Below, piece by piece: positions 31,806 to 40,410 of a DNA stretch of 64,000 nucleotides. The DNA lies in assembly GCA_003020965.1 (NCBI GenBank), contig PXRL01000028.1, positions 30,253 to 94,252 of the forward strand, read 5' to 3'. The notes below the pieces were generated by a model. It was not told the origin of the DNA. It saw nothing but the letters and a program-made list of their open reading frames with translations, and searched no databases. The first letter of the stretch is position 1. Every line of letters starts with the position of its first letter. The stretch is from Halobacteriales archaeon QS_4_69_225. GTDB taxonomy: Archaea > Halobacteriota > Halobacteria > Halobacteriales > Haloarculaceae. A program made the position numbers and the translations under genes.

Positions 31806-32891
31806 ATGAACACCCGGACGCTCGGTAACTCCGGCGTTGAGGTCTCGGAGATCGGCTTCGGCGCCTGGGTCGTCGGCACCGACTGGTGGGGCGACCGCAG
31901 CGAGTCACAGGCCGTCGAGATGCTCGACTACGCCGTCGACCGGGGCATCACCTACTTCGACACTGGCGACGTCTACGGCCACGGCCGCTCGGAGGAGCTG
32001 GTCGGGCGGGCGCTGTCCGACCGCCGCGAGGAGGTGACCGTCGCCACGAAGCTCGGCTACGACTTCTACAACAACCCCCAGGCCGGCCACGGCGAGCTGC
32101 CGAAGGAGATGCACCGCGACTACCTCGAGGAGGCCTTCGAGCGGTCGCTGGACCGACTCGGCCTCGAGCGGGTCGACGTCCTCCAGCTACACAACGCGAA
32201 CGTCGAGGAGATGGACGCCGACGTTCTGGAGTTCCTCGACGAGGTCCGCGAGGACGGCCGCGCCGACGCGATCGGGCTGGCGCTGGGCCCGTCCATCGGC
32301 TGGCTCGCGGAGGGCGATTTCGCGATCGAGGAGGAGTTCGATTCCGTCCAGCTGGTGTGGAACCTCCTCGAACAGGACGTCGGCGCCCACTTCCTCGAGA
32401 CCATCGAGCGGACGGGCTCGTCGACGAGCCTCGTTCCGCGGGTGCCGCACTCCTCGGGGCTGCTGAACGAGCAGGTGACGCCCGAGACGGAACTCGGCGA
32501 GGGCGACCACCGCGCCTACCGGCCCGACGAGTGGTACGAGACGGGCTGGCAGAAGGTCGACGCCCTGCGGTTCCTGGAACGCGCGGAGCACGGCCCCGCG
32601 GACAGCGCCGACGGCACGCGCACGATGGCCCAGGCCAGCCTGCGGTGGCTGCTGTACCACGACGCGGTGGCGACGGTGACGCCGACCTTCCGCACGCGCG
32701 AGGACATCGACGAATGGGCCGCCGCAAGCGAGGCTCCGCCGCTCACGGACGAGGAGTACGAGCGTGTCCAGGCGCTGTACGCCGACGACTTCGGCATCGA
32801 CGGTAACGACGGCATGGACGCCCTGCGATCGTCGGTCGGCGGCGAGGACATCGAGGCCGCCGGCCTCGACAAGCGCTCCGCCGGGAGCTAA
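31806..32891 (+). CDS. Aldo/keto reductase
   Basis: A 361-residue AKR-superfamily oxidoreductase (NADP-dependent TIM barrel). NTRTLGNSGVEVSEIGFGAW is the typical start; the catalytic tetrad is visible as Asp (YFDTGDVYGHG), Tyr (same loop), Lys (VTVATKLGYD) and His (VDVLQLHNANV). The C-terminal cofactor segment includes AQASLRWLLYHDAVATVTPTFRTREDIDEW. It is slightly longer than typical AKRs because of a GIDGNDGMDAL tail. The substrate is not predictable. A monocistronic unit. Confidence 0.92.
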   Translation: MNTRTLGNSGVEVSEIGFGAWVVGTDWWGDRSESQAVEMLDYAVDRGITYFDTGDVYGHGRSEELVGRALSDRREEVTVATKLGYDFYNNPQAGHGELPKEMHRDYLEEAFERSLDRLGLERVDVLQLHNANVEEMDADVLEFLDEVREDGRADAIGLALGPSIGWLAEGDFAIEEEFDSVQLVWNLLEQDVGAHFLETIERTGSSTSLVPRVPHSSGLLNEQVTPETELGEGDHRAYRPDEWYETGWQKVDALRFLERAEHGPADSADGTRTMAQASLRWLLYHDAVATVTPTFRTREDIDEWAAASEAPPLTDEEYERVQALYADDFGIDGNDGMDALRSSVGGEDIEAAGLDKRSAGS

Positions 32892-33014
32892 GCCGACGGT
32901 CCCCGCCCGGGCTCGCGGGTCGCCCCGCTCAAGTGTTAAGCGACTGCACGCGGTAGCAGGTGGCGTGCACCGAGGACCGACGACGGACGACCGGAGGAGC
33001 CGGAGGGCAGCGGC

Positions 33015-33413
33015 GTGACCCGGCCGGCCGAGGGCGACAGCTACACCGTCGAGCGGACGTTCACGACCGAGGAGGTTCGCCGGTTCACGGCGCTGTCCGG
33101 CGACGACCAGCCGCGGCACACCGACCCCGACGCCGACGGTCGGCTGCTGGTCCAAGGGTTACTGACGGCGACGCTGCCGACGGCCGTCGGCGGCGACCTC
33201 GAGATGCTCGCCCACGAGATGGACTTCGAGTTCCGCCGGCCGGTGTACACGGGCGAGCCGATCACCTGCGAGTGGACCCACGAGACGGTCGAGACCCGCG
33301 AGGATCGCTACGCCGTCACCGCCGACGTCGACTGCCGGAACGCCGACGGCGAGACGGTGCTGTCGGCGACGATCGAGGGCTTCATCGAGGCTGACGCCGA
33401 CGCCGACGGCTGA
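33015..33413 (+). CDS. MaoC-like hotdog dehydratase
   Basis: A 132-residue single hotdog domain. FTTEEVRRFTALSGDDQPRH carries the (R)-hydratase-type catalytic Asp and His (D-x4-H), followed by LLVQGLLTATLPTAVGG and the FEFRRPVYTGEPITCEWTHE strands. MaoC-like enzymes hydrate or dehydrate (R)-3-hydroxyacyl-CoA in lipid or PHA metabolism. It starts with GTG at 33015; no ATG is available upstream in frame. The pdaD gene follows after 49 bp. Confidence 0.85.
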   Translation: MTRPAEGDSYTVERTFTTEEVRRFTALSGDDQPRHTDPDADGRLLVQGLLTATLPTAVGGDLEMLAHEMDFEFRRPVYTGEPITCEWTHETVETREDRYAVTADVDCRNADGETVLSATIEGFIEADADADG

Positions 33414-33462
33414 GCCCGGCCGTTCCGAAACGCCGTTATGTCTCGGTCGCCGACCGACGACG

Positions 33463-33942
33463 ATGGGAACCATCCGGGTCGTCCGGGGGACGGCGACCGG
33501 GCCGACGGCGACGGCTTCCTACGACGCCGCCCTCGCGGCGGCGAACGTCCACGACTACAACCTGGTGTCGGTGTCGTCGGTCATCCCGGCGGCGGCGGCC
33601 GTCGAGGTCGTCGGCGAGGCGCCGGACCTCGGGCCGGCCGGCGAGCGGCTCACGGTCGTCGAGGGGCGGTCGACGGTCGCCCCCGACGAAAACGGTCCCG
33701 CCGTCGCCTCGCTGGGGTGGTCCCGCGAGCCCGGTGGACCGGGGCTGTTCTACGAGGCCGACGGCACCGACCCCGGCGACGTCGTCGCCCGCGTCGAGGC
33801 GGGACTGTCGGCCGGCCGGGAGCTACGGGAGTGGGCCTTCGAGGAGGACGGCCGCCGGACGGCGACGGCCGAGGCGCCGGCCGACGCCCACGCCACCGCC
33901 GTCGTCGTCGCCGTCTATGGCGACAGCGACCCGCTGCTGTAA
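33463..33942 (+). CDS. pdaD: Pyruvoyl-dependent arginine decarboxylase
   Basis: A 159-residue PvlArgDC that converts arginine to agmatine, the first step of archaeal polyamine and agmatidine-precursor synthesis. The proenzyme self-cleaves between Ser38 and Ser39 in NLVSVSSVIPA to form the pyruvoyl group. The N-terminal IRVVRGTATGPTATASYDAA, GLFYEADG and ATAVVVAVYGD blocks are family-typical, and the length is normal. Agmatine is needed to make agmatidine in tRNA-Ile2, which explains wide conservation. Confidence 0.95.
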   Translation: MGTIRVVRGTATGPTATASYDAALAAANVHDYNLVSVSSVIPAAAAVEVVGEAPDLGPAGERLTVVEGRSTVAPDENGPAVASLGWSREPGGPGLFYEADGTDPGDVVARVEAGLSAGRELREWAFEEDGRRTATAEAPADAHATAVVVAVYGDSDPLL

Positions 33943-33989
33943 TCGGCTGGCCGACGGCTTTTTGCCGGGGTGCGGTGTACGGGAGACAG

Positions 33990-34325
33990 ATGCACGGAAA
34001 CGCCCCCCACGCCGGGCCGCCGGACGCCGAGCCCTCGGCCGAGCGCCGCCGCACGCTCCGCCGGGAACTGGTCGACGTCGCCGCCTCGACGCGCGCGCTG
34101 CTGTCCGACGAGTTCGTCGTCGGCGGCGAGATCTCCGGCGGCGCCGACGGCCTCCGGGCGACCGTCGCCGTCCGGCCGCCGGCGGGGTCGGTCGTCTCGG
34201 CGGGGGTCGAGGCCGAGGCCGGAGCCGACGACCCGACCGTGGAGACGCTGGCCCGCGACCTGGCGGCCGGTGCCGTCCTCGAGGCGAAGCGCGCCGGACG
34301 GTCCGGCCCGCGGGCGGCCCGGTAA
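33990..34325 (+). CDS. DUF5811 family protein
   Basis: A 111-residue haloarchaeal protein. The pattern MHGNAPHAGPPD..., RRTLRRELVDVAASTRALL, DEFVVGGEISGGADGLRATV, AVRPPAGSVVSAGVEAE and LARDLAAGAVLEAKRA fits the family I know as DUF5811. The function is unknown. The ATG at 33990 follows a short spacer after pdaD, and tmk follows 67 bp downstream, so a housekeeping cluster is likely. Confidence 0.75.
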   Translation: MHGNAPHAGPPDAEPSAERRRTLRRELVDVAASTRALLSDEFVVGGEISGGADGLRATVAVRPPAGSVVSAGVEAEAGADDPTVETLARDLAAGAVLEAKRAGRSGPRAAR

Positions 34326-34392
34326 GCTCCCGGCGCGACCCGGCGGCCCCCGCGGCCCGGGCGATTAAGAGCGTCGGCCCCGAGGTGCCGGC

Positions 34393-34974
34393 ATGCTCGT
34401 CACGCTGGAAGGCATCGACGGCAGCGGGAAGACGACGGTCGCGGAGGCCCTGCGGGAGTCGCTGCCCGAGGAGACGGTGTTCACCCGCGAGCCGACCGAC
34501 TCGTGGTACGGCGAAGCCGTCGAGCGCTCGCTGGGCGACGCCGACGCTGACCCGCTGGCGGAGCTGTTCCTCTACACCGCCGACCACGCCGACCACCTCT
34601 CGCGGGTCGTCGAGCCGGCGCTGGCCGACGACGCGCTCGTCGTCTCGGACCGCTACGTCGACTCCCGGTACGCCTACCAGGCGGCGACGCTGGACGGCGT
34701 CGTCCGGCGGCCGCTGGAGTACGTCATGGGGATCCACGAGCCGTTCACCCGGACGCCGGACGCGACGCTGTACCTCGACGTGCCGCCGGAGACGGGCGCC
34801 GAGCGGGCCGGCGCGACCAACAAGTTCGAGACGGCCGGCCACCTCGCGGCGGTGCGTGCCAACTACGAGCGGCTCATCGAGGCCGAGCCGGAACGGTTCG
34901 TCCGCATCGACGCCACGCGGTCGCCGGAGGCGGTCGTCGAGGCCGCCGAGACGGCCCTCGGGCGGCTCCGCTAG
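34393..34974 (+). CDS. tmk: Thymidylate kinase (dTMP kinase)
   Basis: A 193-residue nucleoside-phosphate kinase making dTDP from d[23 protein letters not shown] carries the P-loop (GIDGSGKTT, residues 7-15), [15 protein letters not shown] is the dTMP-binding RE-P motif, [18 protein letters not shown] is the DRY block, and [15 protein letters not shown] is the lid. The stop overlaps that of the convergent membrane gene by 4 bp. Confidence 0.95.
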   Translation: MLVTLEGIDGSGKTTVAEALRESLPEETVFTREPTDSWYGEAVERSLGDADADPLAELFLYTADHADHLSRVVEPALADDALVVSDRYVDSRYAYQAATLDGVVRRPLEYVMGIHEPFTRTPDATLYLDVPPETGAERAGATNKFETAGHLAAVRANYERLIEAEPERFVRIDATRSPEAVVEAAETALGRLR

Positions 34975-35282
34975 ACGGTGTCCGGCACCTCGACCTCGTC
35001 GGGAGACGGCATCCAGAAGTAATCGACGGCGACGCCGAGCGTCAGCGGCACCAGAACGGTGACGCCGAAGACCGTCGCGGTCCCACCGAGGTCCGGGCCG
35101 AGAGCCTGGCCCAAGAGTAGCGTCACGACGACGAGCGCCAACGGCGTCAGCGCCAGCGTGTAGAGGAAGCTCCCCCAGCGGGTCGCCAGCCGGACCCGAA
35201 ACACCCGCGTGAGCACCGCCGCGAGCAGGGTGTTGAGGCCGACGAGGACGACCAGTCCGACCGCGTCGAGCGCCGAGACCAT
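34971..35282 (-). CDS. Small three-helix membrane protein, unknown function
   Basis: A 103-residue protein with three hydrophobic helices: [40 protein letters not shown], and [20 protein letters not shown], ending in an acidic tail ([14 protein letters not shown]). The ATG at 35282 (MVSALDAV) is preferred to an upstream extension without hydrophobic character. It is divergent from the E1-alpha gene, with 76 bp between the starts. No family recognised. Confidence 0.7.
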   Translation of the reverse strand: MVSALDAVGLVVLVGLNTLLAAVLTRVFRVRLATRWGSFLYTLALTPLALVVVTLLLGQALGPDLGGTATVFGVTVLVPLTLGVAVDYFWMPSPDEVEVPDTV

Positions 35283-35358
35283 ACCGGCGGTACCGCGTCG
35301 AGGTCCTTCGGTCTGTCCGTCCGCCACCGCTTTGTTCCCCGGCGACGAGGGGCCGGAC

Positions 35359-36387
35359 ATGCACCGCGTCGTCGGCGACCGCGACCCGGGGACGGTCGAC
35401 CCGGAGCTGGCCCGCGAGCTGCTCGAGGAGATGATCCGGGCCCGCGTCTTCGACGAGCGGGCCTTCGCACTCCAGCGACAGGGTTGGATGAGCGGCTACC
35501 CGCCGTTCCGGGGCCAGGAGGCCTCCCAGGTCGGGGCGGCGCTGGCGATGGCCGGCGACGACTGGCTGGTGCCGACCTACCGGTCGAACGCGATGCAGCT
35601 GGCCCGCGGCGTGCCGATGGCCGACATCCTCCGGCTCCGGCGGGGGTACCCCGAGTTCGGCTCCGACCACGACGTGCCGGTGCTGCCGCAGGCGGTGCCG
35701 ATCGCCTCGCAGCTGCCGCACGCCGTCGGGTTGGGGATGGCCGCCGACCGCCACGACGGCGACGAGGCCGTCGTCTGCTATCTCGGCGACGGCGCCACCT
35801 CGGAGGGCGACTTCCACGAGGCGCTGGAGTTCGCGGGCGCCTTCGAGCCGCCGACGGCCTTTCTCTGCGAGAACAACGGCTGGGCCATCTCGACGCCGAC
35901 GTCGATGCAGACGGCAAGCGACACCATCGCCCGGAAGGCCGACGCCTACGGCATCGACGGTCGGCGCGTCGACGGCAACGACCCGCTGGCCGTCCACGAG
36001 ACGGTCCGGCGGGCGCTCGCGGACGCCCGCGCCGGCGCGCCGGTGCTCGTCGAGAGCCTCACCTACCGACAGGGGCCGCACACGACGAGCGACGACCCGG
36101 ACCGCTACGCCGACCGCGAGGCGTACCCGGCCTGGCGCACCCGCGACCCGGTCGAGCGGTTCGTCGAGTTCCTCGAGGCGGGCGACCACCCGGCGGCCGA
36201 GGTCGCCGAGTCGGCCCGTGAGGCGGCCGACTCGGAGTTCGACGCCGCCCGCGAGGCCGCCGCGGCCGCCGAGCCGGACCCCGACGACCTCTTCGACCCC
36301 GTCTACGGGGACCCGCCGGCGGCGCTGGACCGACAGCGCGAGGCGCTGGCCGAGCACCTCCGGCGCAACGGCGACCCCTACCGGTAG
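35359..36387 (+). CDS. 2-oxoacid (pyruvate-type) dehydrogenase E1 component, alpha subunit
   Basis: A 342-residue thiamine-diphosphate enzyme subunit. MIRARVFDERAFALQRQGWM, PTYRSNAMQLARGVPM and the ThDP motif GDGATSEGDFHEALEFAGAF ... CENNGWAIS (GDG...NN) are present. It forms alpha2-beta2 E1 with a beta subunit that is not adjacent here, so it may be a stand-alone paralogue or use a beta encoded elsewhere. The C-terminal 80 residues are highly acidic. A second E1-alpha-type gene starts at 63224. Confidence 0.9.
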   Translation: MHRVVGDRDPGTVDPELARELLEEMIRARVFDERAFALQRQGWMSGYPPFRGQEASQVGAALAMAGDDWLVPTYRSNAMQLARGVPMADILRLRRGYPEFGSDHDVPVLPQAVPIASQLPHAVGLGMAADRHDGDEAVVCYLGDGATSEGDFHEALEFAGAFEPPTAFLCENNGWAISTPTSMQTASDTIARKADAYGIDGRRVDGNDPLAVHETVRRALADARAGAPVLVESLTYRQGPHTTSDDPDRYADREAYPAWRTRDPVERFVEFLEAGDHPAAEVAESAREAADSEFDAAREAAAAAEPDPDDLFDPVYGDPPAALDRQREALAEHLRRNGDPYR

Positions 36388-36394
36388 CTACTCG

Positions 36395-36625
36395 CTACTC
36401 GAGACAGATGTACGTCTTCGTGTCGACGACGTCACCGAAGCTCCGGATCTCGGTGGCGACGGCGCCGATGACGTCGTACACCTCCTCGGCCTCGGCCTCG
36501 ATGATGACGTCGTAGTCGCCGGCGACGACGTTGGCCTCGGCCACGCCGCCGAGCTCCCGGACGGTCTCTTGCAGCGCCTCCGCGCGCCCGGTGTCGGCCT
36601 CGATCATGATGAACGCCTGGACCAT
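36395..36625 (-). CDS. Stand-alone Lrp/AsnC ligand-binding (RAM) domain protein
   Basis: A 76-residue protein: MVQAFIMIEADTGRAEALQE, then TVRELGGVAEANVVAGDYDVIIEAEAEEV, then TKTYICLE. This is the alpha-beta sandwich (RAM) of Lrp/AsnC regulators without the helix-turn-helix. The ATG at 36625 is chosen because the upstream extension is Arg/Pro-rich. Such proteins bind amino acids or other effectors and oligomerise. A second RAM gene sits at 37527 on the other side of trkA. Confidence 0.88.
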   Translation of the reverse strand: MVQAFIMIEADTGRAEALQETVRELGGVAEANVVAGDYDVIIEAEAEEVYDVIGAVATEIRSFGDVVDTKTYICLE

Positions 36626-36838
36626 GGTATCCTCTCGCAGGGCGGGGAGAAAAAAGCCTTTCCGGCCCATCGTGCCGGTAGCGCTCGGATGAGACACCGG
36701 AAAGGGGCGGCGAGGATTTCGGGAGCCCGGTCCCCTTCGATCACCCGACGAGGTGTGTTCGGCCCGCCGTCGCTCGTCCGAACACCGCCATCGTGTCACG
36801 GAGTAACATTATTGAGGGCGGTCGTCGTACGTGGCCGC

Positions 36839-37525
36839 ATGCGATTTCTCATCGTCGGTGCGGGCCGAGTCGGGATGCGCACCGCCCGGGTCCTGCGAGA
36901 GCAGGGTCACGAGGCGGTCATCGTCGAGGCCGACGAGCGAAAGCTGGGTCGGCTCGAAAGCGAGGGGTTCGACGTCGTCCACGGCGACGGCGCCGACGAG
37001 GAGACGCTGCTGGCGCAGGATCTCGACACCGTCGACGGGCTGGCGGCGCTGACCGGCGACCTCCTGATCGACGTCGTCGCCTGCATGGTCGGCAAACACC
37101 ACGGCTGTCGAACGGTGATGCGGGTCGACGACGACGACGACCGCGGGTACCCCGTCCGGAAGTACAGCGCCGACGTCGACGAGGTGATCTACCCCGAGCG
37201 GCTGGGCGCCATCGCCGCGAAGAACGCCCTCGTCGGCGGCAACGTCCGCGCGGTGGCCGACATCGCCCAGAACCTCCAGCTCGTCCAGCTGACGGTGTCA
37301 CCGGAGTCGCCGATGCAGGGCTACTCGCTGTCGGAGATCGAGCTGCCGGCCGACGCCCGGATGCTCGCCTTCGGCAAGGCCGACGGCCAACTGGCGCTGC
37401 CGGACGCCGACCGCTCGCTGGAGGTCGGCGACCGGGTCGTCGTCATCGCGGACTTCGACGTCCTCCGAGAGGTCGAACAGATTCTCGTCGGCGACCCCGC
37501 CGCCACCGCGACGGGGGGCGCCTGA
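36839..37525 (+). CDS. trkA: TrkA-type potassium transport regulator, second paralogue
   Basis: A 228-residue RCK protein: MRFLIVGAGRVGMRTARVLR (GxGxxG), EAVIVEADERKLGRLE, and VDGLAALTGDLLIDVVACMV, then VDEVIYPERLGAIAAKNALV leading into TrkA-C (PESPMQGYSLSEIELPADAR). It is the same architecture as 3049-3702. The stop is one base before the start of a RAM-domain gene, and a divergent RAM gene lies 213 bp upstream. The two RAM proteins may sense an effector for K+ control; that is an inference from gene order. Confidence 0.93.
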   Translation: MRFLIVGAGRVGMRTARVLREQGHEAVIVEADERKLGRLESEGFDVVHGDGADEETLLAQDLDTVDGLAALTGDLLIDVVACMVGKHHGCRTVMRVDDDDDRGYPVRKYSADVDEVIYPERLGAIAAKNALVGGNVRAVADIAQNLQLVQLTVSPESPMQGYSLSEIELPADARMLAFGKADGQLALPDADRSLEVGDRVVVIADFDVLREVEQILVGDPAATATGGA

Positions 37526-37526
37526 G

Positions 37527-37760
37527 ATGGTCGTCGCCTACGTGATGGTGAAGGCCCACACCGGCAAGGCCGACCGCCTCCGGGGAGACATCGAGGCCGT
37601 CGACGGCGTGACGGCCGCCCACATCGTCGCCGGCGACGTCGACGTCATCGCCAAGGCCGACGTCGACTCCCCCGGGACCGTCAAGAGCGTCGCTGCCACC
37701 GAGATCCAGGGGCTCGACGGCGTCGAAGACACCCACACCTACGTCGCGATGAACTCCTGA
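37527..37760 (+). CDS. Stand-alone Lrp/AsnC ligand-binding (RAM) domain protein
   Basis: A 77-residue protein: MVVAYVMVKAHTGKADRLRG, DIEAVDGVTAAHIVAGDVDV, IAKADVDSPGTVKSVAATEI, ending THTYVAMNS. It is a RAM domain with the G-D-x-D-x-I-A strand typical of Lrp/AsnC C-termini and no DNA-binding part. It begins one base after the trkA stop, so it is certainly co-transcribed with it. Together with 36395-36625 it suggests a functional link between small-ligand sensing and TrkA. Confidence 0.9.
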   Translation: MVVAYVMVKAHTGKADRLRGDIEAVDGVTAAHIVAGDVDVIAKADVDSPGTVKSVAATEIQGLDGVEDTHTYVAMNS

Positions 37761-37866
37761 CGTCGCCCTCTAACGGGACCGGGTCGGATGGACGCACGCC
37801 CGCGACCGACGCCCGCCGCCCGGCCCGTGTCGCACGGCTTTTGCCCGTGGTCGTCGTAGCCGGGGT

Positions 37867-38208
37867 ATGTTACAGGTTCGCGGGTCGGCACACGGGACCG
37901 ATCTGACGGGGACGCTGTACGAGCCCGGCGAGGAGCCGCCGTCGTACCGCGGCGCGCCGACGACGGACGCGCCGTACGTCTGGGTCTGCGACGCCTTCTA
38001 CGAGGTCGACAGCGGCGGGACGACCCAGGAGCTTGGCGACCGGACGGTGCAGGTGGCCTTCGAGTCGCCGACGCCGCGGGGGTTCGAGAGCCGCGAGGCG
38101 GCCGTCGAGGCCGCTACCGAGCACGTCCGCACGCAGTTCGCCCGCCTCGGGGTCCCGGCCGCGGCGGTCGACGTCGAGGTGATCGAGGCCGCCGACGCCG
38201 CTACGTGA
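37867..38208 (+). CDS. DUF7113-like haloarchaeal protein
   Basis: A 113-residue acidic protein: MLQVRGSAHGTDLTGTLYEP, GAPTTDAPYVWVCDAFYEVD, SGGTTQELGDRTVQVAFE and EHVRTQFARLGV. I associate this pattern with haloarchaeal DUF7113 (uncertain number). The function is unknown; no catalytic signature. The 3' end overlaps the convergent nurA stop by 8 bp. Confidence 0.7.
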   Translation: MLQVRGSAHGTDLTGTLYEPGEEPPSYRGAPTTDAPYVWVCDAFYEVDSGGTTQELGDRTVQVAFESPTPRGFESREAAVEAATEHVRTQFARLGVPAAAVDVEVIEAADAAT

Positions 38209-39445
38209 CCAGTCCCCACCGCTCGTCGTCGTAACTGCGGTTCCGTTCGGCGTCGAACCGCTCTTCGATGGCGCGGCCGAGGGCGGCCTTCTCCTCGCGG
38301 CTGATGCGCGCGAGTTCGTCGGCTTTCGCCACCGACAGCGGCGGTCCGCCCTCGGCGGCGACGTCCCGGAGCAGCTGCGTGGTCAGCGCCGCCCGGCGGT
38401 CGGGATCGCGGGTGAACGCCGCCGGCGCCTCGACGCGGAACAGCAGGTCCTCGCGGGGGTCGTAGATACAGCAGAACGTCACCTCGTAGGCCGCCGGGTC
38501 GAGCGACCGCTCCAGCCCCAGCGCGTCGCCGTCGGCCGACAGCGGGCCGTCGACGCCGCCCCGGGAGACGAACCAGTTGGTGAACGTCAGCTCGTCGGTG
38601 AGCCGCTCGCCGTCGTCGTCGGTCCGCTCGAGCACGCGCCGGAAGAACGCGGCGTCGTCGACCCACGGCGCCCGCTCGCGGCTGCGGACCGCCCGGGTGA
38701 CCGCCCGCGAGCCGCCGTTCTTCACGAAGCCGACCAGCGGGACGTCCCGCTCGACGAACCGTTCCACCAGCTCGATGTAGCCGGCAACGACGTCCCGCGG
38801 CCGTTCGGCCTCGGCCAGCAGCTCCGCCAGCTCGGGGTGGCGGTCGCTCCAGGCGAGCAGCCCCTTCGGGTAGATCGGCCCGTCGAGAACGAGCAGGTCC
38901 TCGACCACGTCCGCCTGGGTCTTCGCGTGGGTCACCTCCGCGAGGTACAGCGACAGCGCGTGGACCACCGCCTCGGCGTAGCGGTTCACCCGCGGCGCCT
39001 GCAGGATCCGCCCCCGGGAGTAGCCGCCGTCGAACATCGTCCACCCGTCCTCCTCGCAGTCGACGGTGGCGTCGTTGGAGTGAACCGTCGCCACGACGCT
39101 CCGGGCGCGGTGCAGCTCCAGGTCCGACGGAACGGCCGCCATTGCCGCCTGGGCGACGTCCAGCACGAGCCCATTGGTGAACGTCGTCGGGTTGATGGTG
39201 CCGGAGTCGAGGCCGTGCTGGGAAGGGAAGGGCGCGGCCTGCAGGGCGGCGTCCTCGGCGCCGACCCGCCGGCGCCGGGGCTCGTCGAGCGGCTCCAGCA
39301 CCCGGCGGCCGTCGTGGACGAGCGGGTCGAGGAACTCCTCGAAGACCGTCTCGGCGAAGTCGTCGTGGTCCGTCGCGTCGACCCGCCGGTCGATACGGCC
39401 CGCCAACCGTGCGATGCCGTCGAAGTGAACGGGGTCGAGGGTCAT
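38201..39445 (-). CDS. nurA: NurA-domain DNA repair nuclease
   Basis: A 414-residue protein of the NurA 5'-3' nuclease family, which works with the HerA translocase and Mre11-Rad50 in archaeal end resection. Typical elements: SGTINPTTFTNGLVLDVAQA near residue 100, VVATVHSNDATVD, LYLAEVTHAKTQ, LLVLDGPIYPKGLL (metal-binding Asp) and VGFVKNGGSRAVTRAV. The ATG at 39445 starts the conserved N-terminus MTLDPVHFDGIARLAGRI. Many archaea have nurA next to herA; here a HerA-like ATPase is 12.6 kb away (52023). Confidence 0.88.
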   Translation of the reverse strand: MTLDPVHFDGIARLAGRIDRRVDATDHDDFAETVFEEFLDPLVHDGRRVLEPLDEPRRRRVGAEDAALQAAPFPSQHGLDSGTINPTTFTNGLVLDVAQAAMAAVPSDLELHRARSVVATVHSNDATVDCEEDGWTMFDGGYSRGRILQAPRVNRYAEAVVHALSLYLAEVTHAKTQADVVEDLLVLDGPIYPKGLLAWSDRHPELAELLAEAERPRDVVAGYIELVERFVERDVPLVGFVKNGGSRAVTRAVRSRERAPWVDDAAFFRRVLERTDDDGERLTDELTFTNWFVSRGGVDGPLSADGDALGLERSLDPAAYEVTFCCIYDPREDLLFRVEAPAAFTRDPDRRAALTTQLLRDVAAEGGPPLSVAKADELARISREEKAALGRAIEERFDAERNRSYDDERWGLVT

Positions 39446-39535
39446 GCCCTCCCCTGTGCGGCCGTCGATATTAAACGCCCCGGCGGTCGCCGGACCAGCC
39501 GTCAGAGCCAAACCCGTCGCCTTCCTTCCGTCGAC

Positions 39536-39871
39536 ATGGCCGACGCCCCGCCCGACCCGAGCGACATCGGCGAGACCGACGCCCCGCCCGTCGAGGAGGC
39601 CCCGTACAAGATCATCTTCGAGGCCAACAGGTGTATCGCGGCCGGCAAGTGTGCGGAGGTCTCGGACAACTGGAAGATGGAGCTGTCGACCGGCATCGCC
39701 CAGCCGAACGTCTACTTCTTCGACGACGACGACCTCGCGCACAACGTCCGCGCGGCGGAGGCCTGCCCGGCGAAGAAAGACCGCGGCGTCATCCACGTCG
39801 TCGACCGCCGGACCGACGAGGAGATCGCCCCCGACCCCGAGGGCGACGGGACGCTGTCGGTAGAGTGGTAA
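39536..39871 (+). CDS. Single-cluster (3Fe-4S-type) ferredoxin
   Basis: A 111-residue electron carrier. The cysteines are Cys33, Cys39 and Cys77 (C-x5-C ... CP), i.e. three ligands, as in 3Fe-4S ferredoxins of P450 or similar redox chains; the fourth Cys of 4Fe-4S proteins is missing. The acidic 20-residue N-terminal extension (PPDPSDIGETDAPPVEE) and the DDDDLAHNVRAAEACPAKKD block are haloarchaeal. The partner enzyme is not adjacent; the FNR-like reductase at 22021 is a possible donor. Confidence 0.85.
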   Translation: MADAPPDPSDIGETDAPPVEEAPYKIIFEANRCIAAGKCAEVSDNWKMELSTGIAQPNVYFFDDDDLAHNVRAAEACPAKKDRGVIHVVDRRTDEEIAPDPEGDGTLSVEW

Positions 39872-40410
39872 ACTACCCCGCCCTACTCGCCGCCTCCAGC
39901 GGCTCCTTGAGGGCAGGGCGTTCCCACGGTGGTTTCGGCCCGGCCCCCGTGCATGGACGAGGCGCGATCTTCATTGCAGTCGCGTCATTCCGGCCGAACA
40001 GCGCACGTAGGGGTGCTACGCCGCCTTGGACTGATTCGGCCGGTCTGCGACACTCCCACTTTAATTGTCGGTGTCCACGATGTGGCCCCGACATCAGGGG
40101 ACGGTTTACGTGCGCCCCACCTCGACAAGACGTGCGCCTGCCGAGGCTCGCATAGATAATTATGGATAGCCTCGTCAAAAAGGTATTTTTTAGATCGTCG
40201 TTAGCACCACGCATACCGAGAACTTCCATTCGTGTCGGGTTCTGCGCGCGGGCTTTGCCCGCTCGCATGGTCCGCGGAACTCCGTTCCGCGCTATCCTCC
40301 CTACTCTACTCACTCGCTCCGCTCGTTCCTTGAGGGTGGGGCATCCACCTTGTTTTTCTGGTGAGTACCGCTTCGGTGTGGTTATACCACTCCGGCGGCA
40401 ACCGACCGGC
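39872..40410. other. Gene-free gap with repeated IS-end-like motif
   Basis: No gene supported. CTCCTTGAGGGCAGGGCGTT near 39901 and TTCCTTGAGGGTGGGGCATC near 40330 are related direct repeats that look like ends of IS200/IS605-type elements; the 400 bp between them has no transposase. An AT-rich stretch (40155-40200) includes ATAATTATGG and a T-run. It may be an internally deleted element (MITE-like) upstream of the winged-helix gene. Confidence 0.4.

Noticed and set aside
33823..36357. Minus-strand open frame of 844 codons opposite pdaD, tmk and E1 alpha.
   Set aside because: Arg/Gly/Val-rich shadow of genes on the other strand; no domain or start signal.
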